Below are positions 5,444 to 9,821 of a DNA stretch of 9,821 bases, in pieces. The position numbers and the translations under genes are program-made. The stretch is from positions 1 to 9,821 of the forward strand of contig JAATVS010000123.1 in NCBI GenBank assembly GCA_014523695.1. Reading direction: 5' to 3'. The notes beneath the pieces are model-generated. The model was given only the letters and a program-made list of their open reading frames with translations, was not told the DNA's origin and made no database searches. The first letter of the stretch is position 1; every line of letters begins with the position of its first letter. The DNA is from Nitrososphaerales archaeon TH5895. Its GTDB lineage: Archaea; Thermoproteota; Nitrososphaeria; Nitrososphaerales; Nitrososphaeraceae.

Positions 5444-7153
5444 ATGGATCCAGAATTCAATTCTCAGGATTTAGGACAAAAAATATGGATTTTAAATGGC
5501 GCTGAGAATATTGTGAATTTTTACATTTCACGTTATGATTTTTGCAAAAAGAACATAGTGTGTTGTTATGATTTTTCAGGACCAATTACAATCAAAAAGA
5601 CAGCTCCTGTCTGGCGGGCAAACCTGGCACTAGACAAGAGGGGAATTAAGGTCAGAGTTCTTACTGATATAAGAGATGAAAACCTAGAGTATTGTAAAGA
5701 GATACTTAAAGAAATAAGAAATATAGAGATACGTCATATGGATGGTGTCAAAGGTAACTTCACCATTCATGATAATAGAGAGATTTTTTCTGTTTTTGTA
5801 GATAAGCCAGGCGAAAAGGTCAAAGATGCTATTTTTTCCACTCAGAAAGGCATGGTGGAAGCATATCTCTTCATCTTTGAGAACCTTTGGCGTGAGGCAA
5901 CACCTGCACATCTTCGTATAAAAGAGCTAGAGGAAGGTATACGTCCAGAAGTACTTCAGACCATAAAGGAGCCTTCTGAAATAATCAATGTCGCTTATAG
6001 GCATGTCAGAGAAGCAAGATATGAAATACTCATAATCTTTCACACAGCAAACGCTTTCCTCCGTCAAGAAAAAGCAGGAGGAATAGATTTACTTATTGAA
6101 AATGCAGTCAAATACAAAACACATGTAAAGATCCTTGTACCGATCGAAGATAAAATAACAAATACAATCCAAAGGTTAGAACGGATCGACGGAATACAAA
6201 TACGAAACATTGAACCAACAATGCAGACAAGGATGACTATCCTTATAGTAGATAGAAAGTACTCACTTGTAATAGAATTAAAAGATGACACAAAATACAA
6301 TCCGGAAGAAGCAATAGGATTAGCAACATATTCTAACAGCAAATCCACCGTATTGTCATACGTTACGATATTTGATACATTATGGAAACAGAGCGAATTA
6401 CGTGAGGAATTAATAATTCGCAGTAAGGCACAACAGGAATTCATCAATATTGCCGCTCATGAACTGCGTACTCCTATACAACCAATATTGGGTTTATCAG
6501 ACGTTCTTCAACATTCAGACATCATCTTAGAAGGTGACAAGAAAGATAAGATCAAACAACAGAGGGAGATGATAGATATCATTGCTAGAAACGCAAAAAG
6601 ACTTCAACGCCTTACTGAAGATATACTTGATGTAACTAGAATTGATAGTAAGACGCTGAGGCTAAATAAACAGAGTTTCGTTCTTGCAGAAACTATAAGG
6701 GAGATGGTCCAGGACTATTCCAATGAAATAAGGAATCACGGTAATGATGTTATCCTCTCCTTTTCTAGTTCTGAAGAATTAGAGTCCGCTCCTATAGTAG
6801 CAGATGAGAATAGAATTAAGCAAGTAATATGCAACCTAATAGACAATGCAATAAAATTTACACAAAATGGGGAAATTGCTATTGCAACTGAGATCGATAA
6901 TAAACAAAACCAAATTATCGTAAAAGTAAAGGATACTGGCCAAGGAATTGATTCATCCATACTACCTAAATTATTCACTAAATTTACTACGAAATCTGAT
7001 AGAGGAACTGGCCTTGGATTGTATATATGTAAGGGAATAATAGAAGCACATAATGGAAGAATATGGGCTGAGAATAACTGTAAAGGAAATCGTGGTACGG
7101 AAGTTGATTATGGCGCCACGTTCAGTTTTAGTTTGCCAACAGAGGATTTCTGA
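5444..7153 (+). CDS. Cytosolic sensor histidine kinase with two tandem sensor modules, 569 aa
   Basis: No membrane segment is present. Residues about 12-150 form one sensor module (GIKVRVLTDI 67-76; YLFIFENLWRE 141-151) and about 165-315 a second of the same kind (ARYEILIIFHTANAFLRQEK 191-210; MTILIVDRKYSLVIELKDDT 264-283; VTIFDTLWKQ 307-316). Then come HisKA with the H-box NIAAHELRTP (phosphoacceptor His339) and an ATPase domain with N-box CNLIDNA (463-469, Asn464/Asn468), G1 DTGQGID (497-503), FTKFTT, and G2 GTGLGLYICKG (521-531). All catalytic boxes are intact. It autophosphorylates and passes phosphate to a response regulator; no intact regulator is in the window. The ATG at 5444 is the first start after an in-frame TGA at 5432-5434. 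The sensor modules resemble those expanded in Nitrososphaerota kinases; the ligand is unknown. The same module occurs in the partial gene at 9201. Confidence 0.92.
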   Translation: MDPEFNSQDLGQKIWILNGAENIVNFYISRYDFCKKNIVCCYDFSGPITIKKTAPVWRANLALDKRGIKVRVLTDIRDENLEYCKEILKEIRNIEIRHMDGVKGNFTIHDNREIFSVFVDKPGEKVKDAIFSTQKGMVEAYLFIFENLWREATPAHLRIKELEEGIRPEVLQTIKEPSEIINVAYRHVREARYEILIIFHTANAFLRQEKAGGIDLLIENAVKYKTHVKILVPIEDKITNTIQRLERIDGIQIRNIEPTMQTRMTILIVDRKYSLVIELKDDTKYNPEEAIGLATYSNSKSTVLSYVTIFDTLWKQSELREELIIRSKAQQEFINIAAHELRTPIQPILGLSDVLQHSDIILEGDKKDKIKQQREMIDIIARNAKRLQRLTEDILDVTRIDSKTLRLNKQSFVLAETIREMVQDYSNEIRNHGNDVILSFSSSEELESAPIVADENRIKQVICNLIDNAIKFTQNGEIAIATEIDNKQNQIIVKVKDTGQGIDSSILPKLFTKFTTKSDRGTGLGLYICKGIIEAHNGRIWAENNCKGNRGTEVDYGATFSFSLPTEDF

Positions 7154-7336
7154 ATTGCTGACTGGCAGACAGGGATTTATTCATGTTCTATTCCTATCTA
7201 TGATGGGTTCCTGAAGTATTCTCCCTATTCCCGCACGACGTGCTATTATAAGAAAAGTGGAGGAGGAAACATCAAGAGAGTCGACCCAAAAAGACAGGCC
7301 CGAAAGAGAGCTATTGAGGCATTCGGCCCATTTTAG
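7154..7336 (+). pseudogene. 60-codon orphan coding fragment in frame after the kinase stop
   Basis: Directly after the kinase TGA the same frame stays open for 60 codons to TAG at 7334-7336. It reads IADWQTGIYSCSIPIYDGFL, then KYSPYSRTTCYYKKSGGGNI, then KRVDPKRQARKRAIEAFGPF. It has no ATG, GTG or TTG in frame, so it cannot be an ordinary gene. The last part is richer in G+C than its surroundings. The kinase ends normally (FSFSLPTEDF), so this is not its missing domain. Most likely it is the tail of another gene brought here by a rearrangement; the basic stretch suggests nucleic-acid binding, but I recognise no family. A competing GTG frame at 7258 (27 codons) reads more poorly. Confidence 0.35.
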
Positions 7337-7361
7337 ATAGCTACGGAGTGGCTTGAAGTTA

Positions 7362-7373
7362 TGGTAATTACCA
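7362..7373. repeat. 12-base perfect palindrome
   Basis: tggtaattacca is perfectly self-complementary and could be a dimeric regulator site. It lies in the otherwise featureless 7337-7540 interval, about 170 bases before the methyltransferase start. No half-site repeats were seen elsewhere in the interval. Confidence 0.3.
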
Positions 7374-7540
7374 GATAGATGGATATTAATCTCTATACTC
7401 TAATTTCATTAAGAGTGAACATATAATCTTTAGTGTGATTGTCTACAAATAGAACCATCCAGTATAAGAGCATTGTTTACTATAGGATCCATTGACACAC
7501 GGTACGCAATGCTTTTCTATTTCTATTATGATTTTTTGTG

Positions 7541-8122
7541 ATGAGTCATTCGGCAAAGATTCCACATCGCCCAGAAGATGAATCGGTTCTGATAGATCAC
7601 CTGCCTGAAGACACAAAACGAATCTTGGATCTGGGGACAGGAGATGGTAGACTGATCAGGTTGATAAAAACGAATCGGCCAGATACAGAAGCAGTGGCAC
7701 TAGATATATCTCCAACAATGTTGAAGTCTACAAGAGAGCATTTTGCCAATGATCCAAAGGTCAAGTTTATAGAACATGATCTAGGTCAACCTCTGCCAGA
7801 TTTAGGTTACTTTGATGCTGTTATCACAGGTTTCGCTATCCACGAACTCAAACATGAACGTAAGCGTGAACTCCGAAGAAATTTATGATATTATTAACCC
7901 AACAGGAGTATTTTGTAATTTAGAATGGATCGCTTCGCCTTCAGCTAAATTGCATATTAGATTTCTAAAGGCAATTGGATACAGCTCAAAGAAAGAGGAT
8001 AAAGCTAATAGATTGTTACCAATGGATATACAGTTAGGCTGGTTGAGAGACACGGGATTTGTAGAAGTAGATTGTTATTGGAAGTGGCTTGAGATGGCTC
8101 TACTCTAGGATATAAGGCATAA
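7541..8122 (+). pseudogene. Class I SAM-dependent methyltransferase, broken by frameshift
   Basis: From ATG 7541 (a GTG at 7538 precedes it) the frame carries motif I ILDLGTGDGRL (28-38), the acidic residue of motif II in VALDIS (52-57), FIEHDL (77-81) and DAVITGFAIHEL (92-103), then runs out of frame after KREL. One base later (7875, other frame) the protein continues EEIYDIINPTGVFCNLEW, then IASPSAKLHIRFLKAIGYSS, and later QLGWLRDTGFVEVDCYWKWL. A single extra C at 7874, or loss of two bases, explains the break. The frame closes at TAG 8106-8108 after EMALL; another one-step shift gives GYKA and TAA at 8120-8122, a more family-like end. Repaired length is about 190-195 residues, normal for this type. 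The substrate is unknown. It is either a recent pseudogene or a sequencing error at one base. Confidence 0.8.
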
Positions 8123-8142
8123 GTTTAGTAAAATGGAATGGT

Positions 8143-8182
8143 TGCTGGGATAGATTAAGCTCCAGCATTAGAGTTTTATTTT
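8143..8182 (+). terminator. Terminator-like hairpin after the methyltransferase
   Basis: tgctgg (8143-8148) pairs with ccagca (8162-8167), followed by ttagagttttatttt. It lies between the convergent methyltransferase and Cys-pair genes and fits termination of the plus-strand gene. Confidence 0.5.
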
Positions 8183-8196
8183 AGCCAATACTTTCT

Positions 8197-8343
8197 TTAG
8201 CAACACCCACCTCCTCTTCTTTCTTCACCTTCGAAACTGACTGAAGGACCACCACCTGCACAACATGAGTCATCACAACATGGGTCATCTGTCAGAGCTA
8301 CCTTTTCATTGATTTTTTCTTTTGTTTTTTGCGTATTAGTCAT
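8197..8343 (-). CDS. Small protein with three Cys-Cys pairs, 48 aa
   Basis: The chosen start is ATG 8343, with TATA (CTTAAATAG) centred 27 bases upstream, ideal for a leaderless mRNA; another ATG at 8349 would be too close to it. The protein begins with a charged, helical MTNTQKTKEKINEKVAL, then DDPCCDDSCCAGGG (20-32, Cys22/23/27/28) and ends GEERRGGGCC (Cys47/48). Six paired cysteines with acidic and glycine spacers in a 48-residue cytosolic protein suggest soft-metal or metalloid binding or a redox relay; similar Cys-Cys endings occur in arsenic-related proteins. I do not recognise the family. It is a monocistronic gene, convergent with the broken methyltransferase and divergent from the Rrp8-like remnant. 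That it is a gene is well supported by promoter and composition; the function is inferred. Confidence 0.65.
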   Translation of the reverse strand: MTNTQKTKEKINEKVALTDDPCCDDSCCAGGGPSVSFEGEERRGGGCC

Positions 8344-8365
8344 CAACATATGTTTACTAGAGAAA

Positions 8366-8374
8366 CTATTTAAG
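8366..8374 (-). promoter_or_regulatory. TATA box of the Cys-pair protein gene
   Basis: The minus strand reads CTTAAATAG, centred about 27 bases before ATG 8343, which decides the start codon and implies a leaderless transcript. Confidence 0.55.
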
Positions 8375-8490
8375 TTGTCAAGAGAAGCTAGGTAAAGTTG
8401 ATGTAAAAATGGAAACAATAGAATACTTTAAAATCAGTTTCATATATTCATCCGTCCATGATACATCCAGCAAACTACTGAGGTCAAAAG

Positions 8491-8764
8491 TTGGGTTTCC
8501 GTATGAAGTCAGTTCCGCTCAAAAAAGATGGTCAACTTGATATCGCCGTATTTTGTCTATCATTAAAGGAAGAACTGGCCTGAATATATTGTAGAGGCAA
8601 GAAGATGCCTTACGAAAAACGGATTACTCTTTATTGTAGAAACAACCAGGTCGTTAACTGGAAGATTATGTAAGTTGAGAGGTGTAATTAAGGAGCAAGG
8701 ATTTGTAATAAATTCAGATGAAAAAAGAGGGAGCTTCACATTTATTAAAGCAAGAAGACTCTGA
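8491..8764 (+). pseudogene. Rrp8-like methyltransferase, decayed C-terminal part
   Basis: One frame (from 8491) reads LGFRMKSVPLKKDGQLDIAV and FCLSL, matching the D-x-AVFCLSLMG segment typical of Rrp8-type rRNA-processing methyltransferases. After TTA at 8563-8565 the frame shifts and continues from 8567 as KNWPEYIVEARRCLTKNGLL, then FIVETTRSLTGRLCKLRG, EQGFVINSDEKRGSFTFIK, to TGA at 8762-8764. About two bases have been lost (or one gained) where MG should be. The N-terminal SAM-binding motif I is absent; a stop precedes 8491 in frame, and 8419-8490 shows only hints. Rrp8 homologues methylate base positions in rRNA in eukaryotes; archaeal roles are unclear. This remnant cannot be functional. 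No promoter is seen. Confidence 0.7.
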
Positions 8765-8948
8765 TATGCATCACAAGTCTGGGATGAGATGAATTAAAAT
8801 GGCTTTTTTTAGAAAATGGAAGATTCGAAAGGAATTACATTATGTCAAGTCCTGACGGTAGTATTGAAGAAGAAAATATGGTATCTCCCCCCGTCCCTCA
8901 CTTTGGGGTCATGTTTGATATAATAGCCAGTTTTTGAATATTATCGCT
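8765..8948 (+). other. Gap holding one very short open frame
   Basis: The only candidate is a 31-codon frame from ATG 8842 to TGA 8935-8937, beginning MSSPDGSIEEENM and ending MFDIIASF, with aaagga eight bases before its ATG. It is too short to judge. A cccc/gggg hairpin could form within 8886-8907. Otherwise nothing is recognisable until the TATA box at 8917. Confidence 0.3.
8917..8925 (+). promoter_or_regulatory. TATA box upstream of the ORF at 8949
   Basis: GATATAATA centred about 28 bases before ATG 8949, a good archaeal promoter match and spacing. Confidence 0.4.
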
Positions 8949-9185
8949 ATGTCGAAACAAGCTCGGAAGAAACTCTTTCTCTCAAGTACGAACCCAGGAA
9001 ATCAGGTCCTCCTTGTCGAAGAATTCAGCCAACTGAATCAGACTGAAGAACATGCGACAATGGAATTAGATGACGTAATAAATATACGCAATACAACATT
9101 TACATGTAAAATATTACTCATATTGATATTCATAAGGATAAGATATTATTCTCATAGAACTATCCAAAATATTAGCAATAATTGA
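8949..9185 (+). CDS. Hypothetical small protein, 78 aa
   Basis: ATG 8949 is preferred over a TTG at 8934 because of the TATA box about 28 bases before it. The protein starts MSKQARKKLFLSSTNPGNQV, continues LLVEEFSQLNQTEEHATMEL, and ends with a hydrophobic then basic stretch (CKILLILIFIRIRYYSHR). The first 45 residues look protein-like and somewhat richer in G+C; the A+T-rich second half may be chance read-through of an older, shortened gene. The ORF ends 15 bases before the kinase at 9201, so the two could be co-transcribed. No family is recognised. Confidence 0.3.
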   Translation: MSKQARKKLFLSSTNPGNQVLLVEEFSQLNQTEEHATMELDDVINIRNTTFTCKILLILIFIRIRYYSHRTIQNISNN

Positions 9186-9200
9186 TAAACATTTTGTATA

Positions 9201-9821
9201 ATGAACAAGGTCGATACTTTGACAACAAATAGTGCTTGTAAAATTAAATCTCAAAAGGCTCCAAATATTCGATTTGATGGTTCAACTCTGACTAAGCAGA
9301 AAAATACTGAAATAGAAACTAGTAAGGAACTAAAAATAATTGGAGGCATTAAAGACTCTAATATAACACGACAGGTATGCCTTGATAGCATAGCCTCAGC
9401 CAATGAGGAAATTTTGCTTTTTTTTCCTACTGCTAGTTCATTTTTTTGGCATGAAAAGATTGGAGTTATCGAGGCATTGACTAATGCTGTGGTACGACAC
9501 AATGTCAGAGTAAGAGCATTAGTACCTCTTCATCCGCTAATCGAGAAGTTTGTAGAACAGAAACCATTTTTGTTACAGGCAATTCATAATAGGAGTACCG
9601 ATAAAGAGAATAATCATAACATCGATTCGATTAGATACATTCAAGAGATCTCCGGGACTAGAGCAACGATACTAGTAATAGATAAGAGTACTTCGCTCGT
9701 AACAGAACTAGAGGATGACACTGAACAGTCATTTGATCCAGCTACAGGTTTTTCAACGTATTCGACTGACCCTTCTAGGATATTTCCATATATTTCTATT
9801 TTTGAGAATTTATGGACCCAA
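9201..9821 (+). CDS. N-terminal sensor part of a second kinase-type protein (runs off the right edge)
   Basis: ATG 9201 opens a frame of 207 codons that is still open at the window end. After a polar N-terminal region (1-55) comes a module (about 55-207) homologous to sensor module 2 of the kinase at 5444: ANEEILLFFPTASSFFWHEK (67-86) against ARYEILIIFHTANAFLRQEK, TRATILVIDKSTSLVTELED (153-172) against TRMTILIVDRKYSLVIELKD, and YISIFENLWTQ (197-207) against YVTIFDTLWKQ. In the first kinase this module leads straight into HisKA, so a histidine kinase core probably follows beyond the edge; that is inference. No membrane segment is visible. Only one sensor module fits here, and it carries a longer loop (about 113-145) than its paralogue. 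Confidence 0.85.
   Translation, partial: MNKVDTLTTNSACKIKSQKAPNIRFDGSTLTKQKNTEIETSKELKIIGGIKDSNITRQVCLDSIASANEEILLFFPTASSFFWHEKIGVIEALTNAVVRHNVRVRALVPLHPLIEKFVEQKPFLLQAIHNRSTDKENNHNIDSIRYIQEISGTRATILVIDKSTSLVTELEDDTEQSFDPATGFSTYSTDPSRIFPYISIFENLWTQ

Noticed and set aside
5445..5460. Adjacent ggatcc and gaattc sites at the kinase start, resembling a vector polylinker
   Set aside because: The flanking codons continue naturally into the kinase and no other vector sequence is present; two six-base sites so close can arise by chance.
5274..5474. 66-codon plus-strand frame overlapping the kinase start
   Set aside because: It runs into the kinase in another frame, crosses the G+C palindrome, shows no domain, and its composition is not protein-like.
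5444..7336. A single longer kinase made by reading through the TGA at 7151-7153
   Set aside because: The kinase ends at the usual place after its ATPase domain, and nothing around the stop suggests programmed read-through.
9251..9502. Minus-strand 83-codon frame near the right end
   Set aside because: It is antisense to the sensor module homologous to the first kinase.
1..9821. CRISPR array, rRNA, insertion sequence with transposase
   Set aside because: No regularly spaced repeats, no rRNA-like conserved blocks and no transposase motifs were seen on either strand.

Overview
The window reads as chromosome of an AT-rich archaeon, most likely a soil ammonia oxidiser of the Nitrososphaerota (Nitrososphaera/Nitrosocosmicus type). 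This is inferred from several things seen together: cytosolic histidine kinases with the sensor type that is expanded in that group, a response-regulator tail of the same style, a double-length ThyX-like protein beside a cobalamin methyltransferase, TTG starts without Shine-Dalgarno sites, and archaeal TATA boxes about 21-31 bases before several starts (leaderless or near-leaderless transcription). I could not run any search, so the taxon is an inference.

Layout. 1-1631 (minus strand): the start of an intact yjbQ gene, a decayed gene of unknown family upstream of it, then a truncated second yjbQ copy, then about 850 bases without a convincing gene but with a strong imperfect inverted repeat. 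1632-4225 (minus strand): a likely transcription unit of an optional 43-codon leader ORF, cbiE (cobalt-precorrin-7 C5-methyltransferase) and a 555-residue tandem ThyX-like protein. 4486-4680 (plus): a small one-helix membrane protein. 4827-5281 (minus): a frameshifted response-regulator tail with its own terminator hairpin and a possible small membrane protein. 5444-7153 (plus): a complete soluble histidine kinase with two tandem sensor modules. 7154-7336: a 60-codon open stretch with no start codon, in the same frame as the kinase. 7541-8122: a class I methyltransferase broken by one clear and perhaps a second frameshift, followed by a terminator. 8197-8343 (minus): a 48-residue protein with three Cys-Cys pairs. 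8491-8764: the decayed C-terminal part of an Rrp8-like methyltransferase. 8949-9185: an uncertain small ORF. 9201 to the right edge: the N-terminal sensor part of a second kinase, homologous to the sensor of the first.

Functionally, only cbiE (cobalamin ring synthesis), the ThyX-like protein, the two kinases, yjbQ and the small proteins look intact. The rest is a dense collection of gene remnants (yjbQ copy, its neighbour, response regulator, two methyltransferases, an orphan fragment) between paralogous kinase genes, which suggests a region shaped by duplication and decay. No tRNA, rRNA, CRISPR array or recognisable insertion sequence was seen. I see no confident new system; the most interesting items are the split active-site motif in the ThyX-like protein, the Cys-pair miniprotein, and the leader of the cbiE unit.
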